From Pedobacter kyonggii (GTDB lineage Bacteria; Bacteroidota; Bacteroidia; Sphingobacteriales; Sphingobacteriaceae), in the NCBI RefSeq assembly GCF_004310665.1, contig NZ_SIXF01000006.1:204934-268933 (forward strand): 64,000 nucleotides of DNA. The letters are read 5' to 3'. Made by a program: the position numbers and the translations under genes. Within the stretch, counting starts at the first letter, position 1; every line of letters starts with the position of its first letter. Shown here piece by piece: positions 42,596 through 51,731 of this stretch. The notes below the pieces were generated by a model, which made no database searches, was not told where the DNA came from, and worked only from the letters and a program-made list of their open reading frames with translations.

Positions 42596-43796
42596 ATTTC
42601 TTTTTCGTTTCAATATTCGGCAAGAATCCGGTTAATAAACCGATTAAAGGCAGAAATGCACAAACATTAAATACATATTCAATACTCGTAGAATCGGCAA
42701 GTTTCCCTAATAGCGCCGATCCAATCCCGCCCATGCCAAAGGCAAAGCCAAAAAACAAACCTGCAACCAAGCCAACTTTACCGGGGATCAGTTCCTGTGC
42801 ATAAACCAGAATTGCTGAGAATGCTGATGCCAAAATCATCCCAATGGGAACGATAAGTACACCTACCCAAAACAGGTTGGCATGTGGCAGTAATAATGCA
42901 AATGGAGCAGTTCCTAATATTGAAGCCCAGATTACATATTTCCGCCCAATTTTATCGCCTATTGGTCCACCCAACAAGGTTCCGGCAGCTACCGAAAATA
43001 AGAACACAAATAAATAGATCTGCGAAGTTTGTACCGAAACATGAAATTTATCGATCAGATAAAAGGTGAAATAATTTGTCAAGCTCGCCATGTAGAAATA
43101 TTTCGAGAAAATCAACAAGAGTAAAATACAAACAGAGAAGATCACCTTTGTTCTCGAAAATTGGTTCACAACAGTTTGAATATTGATCTTTTTACTTCGC
43201 GAAAGCATAAATCCCCTGTACCAATTGCCTACATAGGTTAAAATAATAATGGCCAAAAGTGCAATTACAGAAAACCAGATTACGCTGAATTGCCCGTAGG
43301 GAACAATGATCCAGGCGGCCAGCAACGGACCTAAAGAACTTCCCGCATTACCTCCTAACTGAAAAACAGATTGTGCCAATCCCCTCTTCCCGCCTGATGC
43401 GGCGTGTGCCATACGTGATGCCTCGGGATGAAATATAGAAGAACCTATCCCAATAAAACAAACGGACAATAATATGGTGTAAAAATGGGTCGATTGTGAA
43501 AGCGAAATTAAACCGATCAGGGTAAAGCCCATTCCTATAGCCAACGAGTATGGTTGAGGCTTTTTATCGGTATACAAACCTACAAATGGCTGTAATAATG
43601 ATGCGGCCAATTGAAAGGTTAAGGTAATTAAACCAATTTGCGAAAAACTTAAATGATAACTGGTTTTGATGATAGGGTAAATTGCAGGGATTAACGATTG
43701 TATGGTATCATTAAGTAAATGCGAAAAACTTAAAGCGAAAAGTATCGGGAAAACGGTTTTTTCAATAATGGAAGTGGTTGTGCTATTCTCAGTCAT
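42594..43796 (-). CDS. MFS exporter, fosmidomycin-resistance-protein (Fsr) type
   Basis: The 400-residue major-facilitator protein has about 12 transmembrane helices. The Fsr-type signature is in the N half: FALSFSHLLNDTIQSLIPAIYPIIKTSYHLSF, LQPFVGLYTDKKPQP, and the motif GSSIFHPEASRMAHAASGGKRGLAQS with the FHPEA segment typical of this subfamily. It exports a small hydrophobic solute in exchange for protons; fosmidomycin resistance is known for the E. coli member but is not proved here. It lies between the barrel at 41907 (convergent) and the FMN reductase (divergent). A TATTTTTG box lies upstream at 43815. Confidence 0.85.
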   Translation of the reverse strand: MTENSTTTSIIEKTVFPILFALSFSHLLNDTIQSLIPAIYPIIKTSYHLSFSQIGLITLTFQLAASLLQPFVGLYTDKKPQPYSLAIGMGFTLIGLISLSQSTHFYTILLSVCFIGIGSSIFHPEASRMAHAASGGKRGLAQSVFQLGGNAGSSLGPLLAAWIIVPYGQFSVIWFSVIALLAIIILTYVGNWYRGFMLSRSKKINIQTVVNQFSRTKVIFSVCILLLLIFSKYFYMASLTNYFTFYLIDKFHVSVQTSQIYLFVFLFSVAAGTLLGGPIGDKIGRKYVIWASILGTAPFALLLPHANLFWVGVLIVPIGMILASAFSAILVYAQELIPGKVGLVAGLFFGFAFGMGGIGSALLGKLADSTSIEYVFNVCAFLPLIGLLTGFLPNIETKKK

Positions 43797-43814
43797 AACG
43801 GTAAATTATACCGC

Positions 43815-43822
43815 CAAAAATA
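43815..43822 (-). promoter_or_regulatory. -7 box for the Fsr-type exporter
   Basis: On the minus strand the bases read TATTTTTG (exact TAnnTTTG), 18 bases before the ATG at 43796. Confidence 0.45.
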
Positions 43823-43899
43823 GTGATTATAAATTTTTAAACTAAACGATATGTCCTTGCAAAAACCAAACATTTTGATAAAGTTTTGGTTTTATAGCT

Positions 43900-44457
43900 A
43901 TGGAAAAGAACAGAAAAATTGTTGGCTTATGTGGAAGTTTAAGAAAAGGATCGTACAATGCCATGCTGCTTAAAGTCGCAGGCGGTTTAGTCCCTGAAGG
44001 TATCCAGTTCGAAATGGTGACTTTTGATGACATTCCTATTTATAACGCAGACCTCGATTTACCAGAAACAGAACAAAGACCTGCAAGTGTATCAAAATTC
44101 AGAGATGCCCTGGCCAGTGCCGATGCTTTTATTATTGTTTCTCCTGAATACAACTATTCTATTCCGGGCGGATTAAAAAATGCCATCGACTGGGCGAGCC
44201 GTGGAAAAGATTCGCCCTTGATGCATAAACCAGTTGCCGTAATGGGCGCCACTCAGGGCATGTGGGGAACGGTTAGAATGCAAACAGCATTTTTACCTGT
44301 TTTTACCTTCCTGAATATGAACCCTGTTTTACAACCAGAAGTTTTAGTTGCCCAGGCTCAAAATAAATTCGATGCCGAAGGAAATCTAACCGACGAGAAA
44401 ACCATCAGCATTATTAAAAAGAAAATAGAAAATTTAATTTCTGCCTGCAAGGTTTAA
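43900..44457 (+). CDS. NADPH-dependent FMN reductase (azoreductase-like)
   Basis: The 185-residue flavodoxin-fold enzyme has the FMN phosphate loop GSLRKGSYNAML (about residue 13) and the second FMN motif SPEYNYSIPGGLKNAIDWAS, which is diagnostic of the SsuE/ChrR/azoreductase branch. It reduces FMN, quinones, chromate or azo compounds with NAD(P)H in the cytosol. It is a single gene, with a 320-base spacer behind it. The length is usual for the family. Confidence 0.92.
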   Translation: MEKNRKIVGLCGSLRKGSYNAMLLKVAGGLVPEGIQFEMVTFDDIPIYNADLDLPETEQRPASVSKFRDALASADAFIIVSPEYNYSIPGGLKNAIDWASRGKDSPLMHKPVAVMGATQGMWGTVRMQTAFLPVFTFLNMNPVLQPEVLVAQAQNKFDAEGNLTDEKTISIIKKKIENLISACKV

Positions 44458-44777
44458 TCCAAAAGCGCAACAGGTCCATCCCAAAAAACCTGACATTTTC
44501 GGTATTTTACAATCTGACATTTATACAAAAAAAGTCAGATTGTCAATCTGTCATGCCTAAAAAATTAATCAGTCGATTAATTTTTAGTCACACGAAAATA
44601 ATATTGACTTAACACTAATTTTATATCTGTTTATCAATTAGACAGTTGCCAAAAAACTGATTTTTTGATGACGCAGGCAAAGTTGTTTGGCACAAGTGTT
44701 GACTTTTATTCAAATATAGTCAGAAATTAAAAAAGTAAAATTGACTATATTTTAATAACAAATAAATAATAAAAAAG
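44458..44777. other. Spacer with a palindrome and a possible sigma-54-like box
   Basis: The inverted arms ACAATCTGAC (44509-44518) and GTCAGATTGT (44534-44543) share CTGAC/GTCAG with the palindrome A and B families. TTGGCAC-AAGTG-TTGAC (44687-44703) resembles a sigma-54 promoter with one weak base (GA for GC at -12). AT-rich sequence then leads to the beta-barrel gene. Confidence 0.4.
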
Positions 44778-45380
44778 ATGAAAAAACTATTATTATCTTT
44801 AGTAGCAGTAGCAGGTTTAGTTTATGGTGCACAAGCACAAACTGAAAAAGGAAATTTTATGTTAGGTGGTAACGTAGGTGTAAATTCTACAAAAGTAGAC
44901 GGTGCTCCAAAAGCAGATTTCAGCTTTAGCGTATTACCAAGTGTTGGTTATTTTATCAGCAACAATTTTGCGATCGGTACAGGTGTTGGTTACGAATACA
45001 ATAAAACAGTTAGCGAGAAAACCCAAGATGGTGCTTTTAAAGTTGCCCCATTCGGACGTTACTATGTTGGTTTGTCTGACCAATTTAAATTCTTCGGACA
45101 ATTATCAGTGCCATTGGCATTTGGCGAGTTAAAAGCAACTGATGCTAACGGCGACAATGCAGTTAAATTGGGAACTACTACCAAAATCAGTGTAGAACTT
45201 GCTCCAGGATTTGCGTTTTTCCCAACAAAAAGAATCGGTATCGAACTTTCGGTTAAAGGTTTAAGTTATGAAAACTATACTTTGAAAGCAGAAGGTACAG
45301 GTGCTAAATTAAAAACAAACACTTTCGGCTTAAACGCAGATACTTTCGCACCAAGATTAGGTGTTCAGTTCTACTTTTAA
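44778..45380 (+). CDS. Outer-membrane beta-barrel protein, probably abundant
   Basis: The 200-residue protein has a signal peptide (MKKLLLSLVAVAGLVYGAQAQ) and a small barrel: TEKGNFMLGGNVGVN, FSFSVLPSVGYFI, FAIGTGVGYEYN, FKFFGQLSVPLAFGE and TKRIGIELSVKGLSYE strands, ending APRLGVQFYF with a terminal Phe. It is a typical Bacteroidota porin-like protein. Codons are strongly biased (frequent GGT, GTT, GCA), as in highly expressed genes. It has a terminator 46 bases behind it. The FFGQ strand recalls FFAQ in the barrel at 40593. Confidence 0.78.
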   Translation: MKKLLLSLVAVAGLVYGAQAQTEKGNFMLGGNVGVNSTKVDGAPKADFSFSVLPSVGYFISNNFAIGTGVGYEYNKTVSEKTQDGAFKVAPFGRYYVGLSDQFKFFGQLSVPLAFGELKATDANGDNAVKLGTTTKISVELAPGFAFFPTKRIGIELSVKGLSYENYTLKAEGTGAKLKTNTFGLNADTFAPRLGVQFYF

Positions 45381-45426
45381 TTAATTCTCCCTTAAGGGAA
45401 ATTTAATAAATGACTTTTTTTCGAAG

Positions 45427-45457
45427 AGCGTCCTGGTTTACCATCGGGACGCTTTTT
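45427..45457 (+). terminator. Intrinsic terminator of the beta-barrel gene
   Basis: AGCGTCC (45427-45433) pairs with GGACGCT (45447-45453), followed by TTTT. Confidence 0.8.
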
Positions 45458-45460
45458 GTT

Positions 45461-47113
45461 TTACTTCTTTTCTCTGATGGCTTTAAATTCAGAGCCGTCT
45501 TTCCATTTCGGATACGAATCTTCATTACTGATGCGGTACCCCATATCAAAAAGCATCCGAACATCTTCTACTATACCCGATAAATCCCATGTTTTGGCAT
45601 CGAAATTATCCTGTGGCGAATGATAACGAAATTTAGTAAAATCGGCTACCTGCTTCAATCCCCATGCCCTGCCGTTTTTAATGTTATCTACCCCTGAACC
45701 TGTAAACAGTGAGGGCACACCAACCTTGGCCAAATTAAAATGATCTGAACGGTAGTATAACCCCGATGATGGAACAGGATCTGGCACGATTACCCTTCCC
45801 TGTTTTTTAGCGGCCTCTGCAGCATAATCTTCCAGTTCTGACTGGCCAAAGCCGTACACCACAATATCTTTGGTTTTACCGGCTATACCCATCATATCCA
45901 TATTGATATTGGCAACCGTTTTAGCCAAAGGAAAAGCTGGGTGTTTGGCATAATACTCAGAACCTAAAAGCCCCTGCTCTTCGGCGGTGTAAGAAATAAA
46001 TAAAATGGTGCGTCCGGGTGCTTTAGGTAACTTTTTAAAGGCCGAAGCAATTTCGAATAAAGAAGCTACGCCAGTTGCATTATCAACTGCTCCGTTGTAA
46101 ATAGAATCGCCCTGTATTTTTTCTCCCACGCCTAAATGATCCCAATGTGCCGAATAAATAATAGCTTCATCTTTACGCTTATCGCCTGGTATTTTAGCCA
46201 GAACATTATAAGTAACCGATTTTTTGATGGTATTTTTAACCTTTACTGAGGTGGTAATATTTAAATCGACAGCTTTAAAACCTTTTTTGCGGGCACTTAA
46301 AGCCAATTGATCGAATGATTTACCATCCAGTGCAAATAGCTGTTTCGCCTTATCTAAAGTAATCCAGCCCTCTACTACGGCCCTGCTCATTCCATTGTCT
46401 TCGCTTTGCAGGGTAAGTTTAGATTTCGACCAGCCGCTTCGAACAACTGTCCAGGGATAAGCTGCAGGCTCGGTATCATGAACAATAATAATCCCTGTAG
46501 CGCCCTGTCTTGCCGCTTCTTCAAACTTATAGGTCCATCGGCCATAGTAAGTCATATTTTTACCTTTAAACAAGGTAGAATCAGCAAAGCCCGGATCATT
46601 AATCAACACCACCACCGTTTTTCCCTTTACATCCAGGTTCGCATAATCGTTCCAACCATACTCTGGGGCTACAATACCATATCCCGCAAAAACCAGCTGT
46701 GAGTTACTCATACTTACCTCATCTTGCACACGGCGCGTGCCAGCCACAAAATCGGTTAAATAATTCAGTGTTAAGGATGCTGTTTTTCCTTTAAAAACCA
46801 TTTTATCTTCTGGCACAGATTTAATTTCTACCATGGGTACCTCCTGAAAGAAACTATCTCCATTGCCCGGCTGCAGGCCCAGTTTTTCGAACTGATTTTT
46901 TAGATAATTAATGGTTTTGGTTTCTCCATTGGTAAAAGGTTTTCGTCCTTCTAAACTATCAGCCGCAATTACCGATAAATATTGGGTTAAACTCGAATCG
47001 TTAATGACTTTAATGGCTAAAGAATCGGCACCAGCGCCAGTACTTTTTGCACCTTGTTTACAGGAACCAAAGAAAAGGAGCGCACAACTGGAAAGTAGAA
47101 GGAGTTTTTTCAT
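45461..47113 (-). CDS. M28-family metallopeptidase with PA domain, lipoprotein
   Basis: The 550-residue lipoprotein (LLFFGSC, lipidated Cys about residue 18) has an inserted protease-associated (PA) domain around 120-260. The M28 two-zinc site is complete: YSAHWDHLG and GAVDNATG (zinc ligands His and Asp), AEEQGLLGSEYY (catalytic Glu plus ligand Glu), INMDMMG and SDHFNLAKVG (last His). It releases N-terminal amino acids from peptides, outside the cytoplasm. It starts a run of exported hydrolase genes. The stop lies just before the terminator of the convergent barrel gene. Confidence 0.9.
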   Translation of the reverse strand: MKKLLLLSSCALLFFGSCKQGAKSTGAGADSLAIKVINDSSLTQYLSVIAADSLEGRKPFTNGETKTINYLKNQFEKLGLQPGNGDSFFQEVPMVEIKSVPEDKMVFKGKTASLTLNYLTDFVAGTRRVQDEVSMSNSQLVFAGYGIVAPEYGWNDYANLDVKGKTVVVLINDPGFADSTLFKGKNMTYYGRWTYKFEEAARQGATGIIIVHDTEPAAYPWTVVRSGWSKSKLTLQSEDNGMSRAVVEGWITLDKAKQLFALDGKSFDQLALSARKKGFKAVDLNITTSVKVKNTIKKSVTYNVLAKIPGDKRKDEAIIYSAHWDHLGVGEKIQGDSIYNGAVDNATGVASLFEIASAFKKLPKAPGRTILFISYTAEEQGLLGSEYYAKHPAFPLAKTVANINMDMMGIAGKTKDIVVYGFGQSELEDYAAEAAKKQGRVIVPDPVPSSGLYYRSDHFNLAKVGVPSLFTGSGVDNIKNGRAWGLKQVADFTKFRYHSPQDNFDAKTWDLSGIVEDVRMLFDMGYRISNEDSYPKWKDGSEFKAIREKK

Positions 47114-47359
47114 TTATAAAGGATTGTTTTCAATTAATAGGTCACATTTGCTGAAAAATACGAAGAAATTAGGAGTTTCGTCTTTATCATTTTAAATATG
47201 TGGGTATAAAACGTGCAAAGTAGTCTCCCGCGGATCTCACAAATCACGCTGATAGAGCTTAAAATCTTTAGTTACGATATTTCTGCGTTTATCATCTTAA
47301 TCTGCGGGAACTAACATACGCCTCCCGCTAATCACAAGGATTTACGCAAAACATTATAG

Positions 47360-50185
47360 TTATTGCTTAATCAGCTTAAATTTCTTTAACTGCTGCCCGT
47401 TTTTATTGATCACACCAACATAAACACCTGTTGATAAAGCGTTGAGCAAAAAACGGCTCGAACTTGTGGCCTTTTCCTCAAAAACCTTCTGTCCTAATAT
47501 GTTAAAAATAGATAGACTATAATCTTCGAATGATCCGCTCAGAATAGTTAAATAATCGGCTACCGGATTAGGAAAGAAAGAAAATTCATTATCCTTAAGA
47601 AATACTACCGAAACCAGATCGCTCTGCACCTGGCCGTTGGCAGTTTCGAAAGTAACGCGGTAAAACTGGATTCCAGCTTTTGGTTTTTCATCAAAAATTG
47701 TATAATCGAGTTGATTTGAAATTGGCTGGGTCTGCTGTAAAACACTAAAAGTATTTGGCCCGGTCTGTTTTTCCCAAATGATATTCTTTAAATCCAAAGT
47801 ACTGCCTATCTTCAGATCAACTCTTATCCGGTTATCATCGGCCACTAAAGCAAATAAACTTTTTACATAACAGGCAATTCCCTGCTGCGTATAATCGATT
47901 GTATAACTTTTTAAACCTGTAAAATCTGTCCCGTTAGCTGCTACCGCAAAATATTTACTATTAATCTTACTTGCATCAAGCTTAACTACGGTATCAGCAA
48001 GGGTTAGCACCGGAGAAAGAATATTATCTACGATATTGTACAAAGTATAATCTTTTGCACCAGGCTGTGGGTCCCAGTTGAGCACAGCACCGTCTTTACA
48101 TACATAGCCAACTTTCAACGTTCTCGGACTAGAAATCGTAAATGATTGGCTCAATATTACATTTCCTTCCACTTCCATTTTTATCATTGCTTTAGCAAAC
48201 AAATCTGGCGTATTCCAATTGTAAAAACCTTTGCTTAAATCGATCCCCGAAGCAATTGATTTCCATGTAGCCCCTTCATCATAGCTCACCGATAGGTTTC
48301 CGGTTTTACTGGTGTAAGTATTTTCCCACCTGATGTAATTTTGTTCATTGGCAAAAAAGTATTCGTTTTTTTCGGGATTGATGAAAGAAAAAGTGTTTTT
48401 GAATATATAACGATAAGCTATTGCAAAGCGCTGGTTATTGCCCTGTGTGATCCTGTTACCCTTAACATGAATATTATAAGCACCAGCTGAAGGGTTATCG
48501 AGGCTAACCTGCTGAACTGTATTGATAACATCGGCCTTACGCACAGCTGGCTTTGAGAGGGAATCTAAATGCGGAAAGCTGCTTAACACCCAGGGCAAAG
48601 TTAAATTTCCAGCAGTATTTTCGAGACTTAAATCCAATCCATTAACCAAACTTTGTGCTGCATTTACAACTGCAGGGGGATCGTTCCAGGTGATGGTGAC
48701 TTTAACTTCGGCCACATTAGACGGAATAGCTAAAGGGATCACCAGATCCTGATTTTTGGCCACTTCGTACAAAGACGCCCTATTTTCATCTATAGTTTTT
48801 AACGATTGGGCTACATTCAGTTTTCCATAGCCATATAAAAAATCAACCTGTGGTGCTCCCAAATCATCTGCCGAATTAATTACTGTTGCCCTAATTAATG
48901 AAGCAGAAGCCGCTTTTTTATATTTCTGCTGATAAAACTGTTCTAACAAAGCGATTGATCCACTGGTAATTGCAGCAGAGCCAGATGTTCCGTCTTCGCC
49001 CAAGGCAACAAGTTCCGGTTTTACGCGTCCATCGTAGGCAGGACCTTTGCTGCTCTGATTTTCAGAAATATTTTCTCTGTTAATCCCTCCTATCACCAAT
49101 AAATTTTTAGCCTGCTTAAAATTACCTGTTAAATTGGCCCTAGCGGTTATCCCTTGATAAAAACCAACTGACGGCGTTGTTGTTCCTTTATTTCCGGCAG
49201 AAAAAACATGGATCAAAGTATCGGTTTCGTAAATCTGCTTATCGTATGCAGCTGCTTCCATTCCGTAGTCATTGTCTATATCGGTACCATACGAATGGTT
49301 TTGAACTTTAATCTGAAGCCGGTTTAAATCAGTAATCAAATCTGGCATTAGGTTAGAAAAATCAGAATATGCCAATTTGGATTTAGGCGCGGCACCTAAA
49401 CCACGGATAAAGGAATTGCCGTTTCCTAATGCCAAGGTGGCCATAATGGTAGCGTGGGAAGTTGGTGTTTTGCTGATAATCGCTCCAGATAGCGTTTTAC
49501 CTAACAGATCAAGATCGCTTGCATCGTACATGCCTTCTTTAAAGGAAACATTTACCCCAGCACCATCAATACCAGGAAAAAGGCTGTGGGCATTAGAAAT
49601 TTGGTTTAAACCCAGGTCAATACCATTAATTACCACTTCCTCTTTAGCAACAGGCAAAACATCAGCGTATAAAATATCATCCAGCTCCAATATTAGCATT
49701 AAATCAGCTGGCAAAATATTAACCATAATCAGGTTGTTAATATGATCTATTGATTTCATGCTTAAGTTTTTAGCTGAAGCAGGTAAAGCATTTATATTTT
49801 TAAAGGATAACCTAACCAGAATGGAATCGTTCTTTTTTGTGGATTTGGTAAGCACTTTGATTAACCGATCGCTGGCCTTCCAAAGTCCGTTAGCTTTTTC
49901 TTGATAAATTACGTGATTAGAGAGGCTGGAGACAGGCGGTTTTTCGACAATAAAATAATCGCCGGCAAGTTTCTTTTTAGGATTCAATAACTGAATTTCG
50001 GTGGCTGTTAGTGTGCGATTGAAACGAACCAAAATGATCCTTTCGTCACTTATTTTTTGAGAATTGCTCGTTTTGGAAATATATTTTTCAAAATATTTTT
50101 CTATTCCAGTAGGCTGTACTTGTGCATTTAAACCAAGCGCAGACAGACAAAAACATATAACTAAAAATACAGAGTTGACTTTCAA
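47360..50185 (-). CDS. S8-family subtilase-like protein with a type IX secretion tail
   Basis: The 941-residue protein has a signal peptide (MKVNSVFLVICFCLSALGLNAQ), a propeptide, an S8 domain (about 190-455), an Ig/P-type domain and a C-terminal T9SS sorting domain (FFPNPVADYLTIL; ILGQKVFEE; STGVYVGVINKNGQQLKKFKL). Conserved features are H244 (SHATIMA), the oxyanion Asn (VQNHSYG), FSAGN, and S401 (GTSGSAAI). At the catalytic Asp position (D-T/S/D-G in the family) the sequence reads K216-E217-G218. It may be inactive, or E217 or a nearby Asp may stand in. The start is a TTG, since an in-frame TAA lies 6 bases upstream. Confidence 0.8.
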   Translation of the reverse strand: MKVNSVFLVICFCLSALGLNAQVQPTGIEKYFEKYISKTSNSQKISDERIILVRFNRTLTATEIQLLNPKKKLAGDYFIVEKPPVSSLSNHVIYQEKANGLWKASDRLIKVLTKSTKKNDSILVRLSFKNINALPASAKNLSMKSIDHINNLIMVNILPADLMLILELDDILYADVLPVAKEEVVINGIDLGLNQISNAHSLFPGIDGAGVNVSFKEGMYDASDLDLLGKTLSGAIISKTPTSHATIMATLALGNGNSFIRGLGAAPKSKLAYSDFSNLMPDLITDLNRLQIKVQNHSYGTDIDNDYGMEAAAYDKQIYETDTLIHVFSAGNKGTTTPSVGFYQGITARANLTGNFKQAKNLLVIGGINRENISENQSSKGPAYDGRVKPELVALGEDGTSGSAAITSGSIALLEQFYQQKYKKAASASLIRATVINSADDLGAPQVDFLYGYGKLNVAQSLKTIDENRASLYEVAKNQDLVIPLAIPSNVAEVKVTITWNDPPAVVNAAQSLVNGLDLSLENTAGNLTLPWVLSSFPHLDSLSKPAVRKADVINTVQQVSLDNPSAGAYNIHVKGNRITQGNNQRFAIAYRYIFKNTFSFINPEKNEYFFANEQNYIRWENTYTSKTGNLSVSYDEGATWKSIASGIDLSKGFYNWNTPDLFAKAMIKMEVEGNVILSQSFTISSPRTLKVGYVCKDGAVLNWDPQPGAKDYTLYNIVDNILSPVLTLADTVVKLDASKINSKYFAVAANGTDFTGLKSYTIDYTQQGIACYVKSLFALVADDNRIRVDLKIGSTLDLKNIIWEKQTGPNTFSVLQQTQPISNQLDYTIFDEKPKAGIQFYRVTFETANGQVQSDLVSVVFLKDNEFSFFPNPVADYLTILSGSFEDYSLSIFNILGQKVFEEKATSSSRFLLNALSTGVYVGVINKNGQQLKKFKLIKQ

Positions 50186-50307
50186 AAATTATTTTATTAT
50201 AAAATTTTGTTTACATCGTTTATCTTCTCTAAATTAGCATTTATAAGGTAATCCACAAATTTTATTAACTAACTTATTTCAACCTAAACTAATTTAATTC
50301 TACTAAG

Positions 50308-51144
50308 ATGAAAACAACAAAATTTTTATCGATTGCAGTAGTGTGTCTTCTACTCACTACCCTATACTCTTGTAAAAGTAATAATACAGAAAATGCAGTG
50401 GAAAACAAAACTGATATTTCAGCAGACAAATTATCACAGATCAAATCTCTAGGCTTTAGCACCGACAATATCCGTAAGATAGATGAAGGTTATTTAGTAG
50501 AAGGAGATATCCTCTTAACTGATGAAAATTTAGCTGAGCCATCTACTGGTGCAAATTTAAACATTGCCGAAACAGAACAGTACCGGACCACAAACCTAGT
50601 TAAATCTTTACCACGTGTAATTACAGTATCGGTAACCAATTTACCTCAAGTATATAGCGATGCAGTAAACACCATGATTTCGAGATATAACTCGTTGGGT
50701 TTACGTATCACTTTCCAAAGGGCTAGCGCCGGAACAACCGGCAACATTAACGTTGTTGGCTTTAACGAAGGTCCAAGTGGTGGCTTTATTACCTTAGGCT
50801 CTGCAGGTTTCCCAACTTCTTCAGGTCAGCCTTTTAACCAGATCAGAATGAATACCAATGCTGCTGCATATGGCGCCAATCCTAATTTATTGTATCTAGC
50901 TTCTGTTATCCAACACGAAGTTGGCCATTGTATCGGTTTCCGCCATACCGATTACATGAACCGTGCCTTTAGCTGTGGCGCAAGTGGTGCAGGTAACGAA
51001 GGTGCATCTAACGTAGGTGCTGTTAGAATACCAGGAACGCCTTCAACTCCTGATGCAGGCTCATTTATGTTAGCCTGTTCTAATGGTGGTAACCGCACAT
51101 TCAATGCAAATGATGTGATTGCAGTAAATTACCTTTACAAATAA
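50308..51144 (+). CDS. M57-type (dual-action HEIGH) metalloprotease, lipoprotein
   Basis: The 278-residue lipoprotein (LYSCKSNN; lipidated Cys about residue 22) has the M57 zinc signature H203-E204-V-G-H207-C-I-G-F-R-H213-T-D215, giving three His ligands and the catalytic Glu. A propeptide-like segment (KLSQIKSLGFSTDNIRKIDEGYLVEGDILL) precedes it, as usual. A Cys-rich, Gly-rich C-terminal part follows. It should be a secreted or surface endopeptidase. It is divergent from the subtilase gene (122-base spacer), so they may share regulatory sequence. A terminator follows at 51175. Confidence 0.9.
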   Translation: MKTTKFLSIAVVCLLLTTLYSCKSNNTENAVENKTDISADKLSQIKSLGFSTDNIRKIDEGYLVEGDILLTDENLAEPSTGANLNIAETEQYRTTNLVKSLPRVITVSVTNLPQVYSDAVNTMISRYNSLGLRITFQRASAGTTGNINVVGFNEGPSGGFITLGSAGFPTSSGQPFNQIRMNTNAAAYGANPNLLYLASVIQHEVGHCIGFRHTDYMNRAFSCGASGAGNEGASNVGAVRIPGTPSTPDAGSFMLACSNGGNRTFNANDVIAVNYLYK

Positions 51145-51174
51145 AAACTTTTGCGGATTACCTTAACAGATCAG

Positions 51175-51206
51175 AAGCCTCGAATTAAATTCGGGGCTTT
51201 TTTGTT
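51175..51206 (+). terminator. Intrinsic terminator of the M57 gene
   Basis: GCC(T)CGAAT pairs with ATTCG(G)GGC, with one G-T pair, followed by TTTTTTG. Confidence 0.7.
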
Positions 51207-51211
51207 TATTG

Positions 51212-51270
51212 ACCACAGATTGACACTAATAAACGCGGATGAATCTGTGTGCATCCTTTTTATCTGTGGT
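51212..51270. repeat. ACCACAGAT repeat family, full copy
   Basis: ACCACAGAT (51212-51220) and ATCTGTGGT (51262-51270) flank AAACGCGGAT and AATCTGTGTGCATCC with a T-run. Confidence 0.75.
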
Positions 51271-51281
51271 TAAATAAATAA

Positions 51282-51329
51282 CAAAATGGTTGTGAATACA
51301 CAAACCATGGCAAAAGGGGAAACTTTGCA
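51282..51329. repeat. TGGTTTGTG element, copy 1
   Basis: AAAATGGTTGTG, a 4-base loop, CACAAACCATGG and then AAACTTTG. One base is missing from the left arm compared with the copy at 51582. Confidence 0.6.
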
Positions 51330-51581
51330 ATTGACCGGTTTAAATTTGGAACACAACCCTAAAATAATTAAACCTGATAGCGCCAAATAGCTCCCGATTT
51401 AAACCACTATTGTATTTGAGAAAATTCAAATCGGGACTATAGGCAATAGCAGGACTGAAATAACCGAAGAACTACCTAAGCCTGCTTTCCAAAAAGCTAT
51501 CTAACAGTCAAACAAATACTTATTGAGTAGATTGCCACGGGTAATGAAAAATAGCCTCAGCAATGACGACTTATCGTTATA

Positions 51582-51624
51582 TAAAATGGTTTGTGAGGAC
51601 ACAAACCATGGCAAGGAAAACTTT
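51582..51624. repeat. TGGTTTGTG element, copy 2
   Basis: ATGGTTTGTG (51586-51595), loop AGGA, and CACAAACCAT (51600-51609), followed by GGCAAGGAAAACTTTG as in copy 1. Confidence 0.65.
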
Positions 51625-51660
51625 GTTTCCAAAAAATAGATGGCTTGAAGTAAAAATATT

Positions 51661-51723
51661 TAACCACAGACAGACACTGATAAACACGGATTAAATCTGT
51701 GTGCATCCTTTTATCTGTGGTTA
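51661..51723. repeat. ACCACAGAT repeat family, full copy
   Basis: TAACCACAGA (51661-51670) and ATCTGTGGTTA (51713-51723) are complementary apart from the variable junction. The interior GATAAACACGGATT and AATCTGTGTGCATCC match the 51212 copy. It abuts the S9 peptidase stop at 51732. Confidence 0.75.
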
Positions 51724-51731
51724 AATGAAAA

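Larger units (their letters stand above)
51145..51731. other. Gene-free 587-base spacer crowded with repeats
   Basis: It holds the terminator at 51175, two ACCACAGAT-family copies (51212-51270, 51661-51723), a pair of TGGTTTGTG / CACAAACC elements (51282-51329, 51582-51624) and a TCCCGATTT...AAATCGGGA hairpin (about 51392-51434). No gene is seen. Confidence 0.6.
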
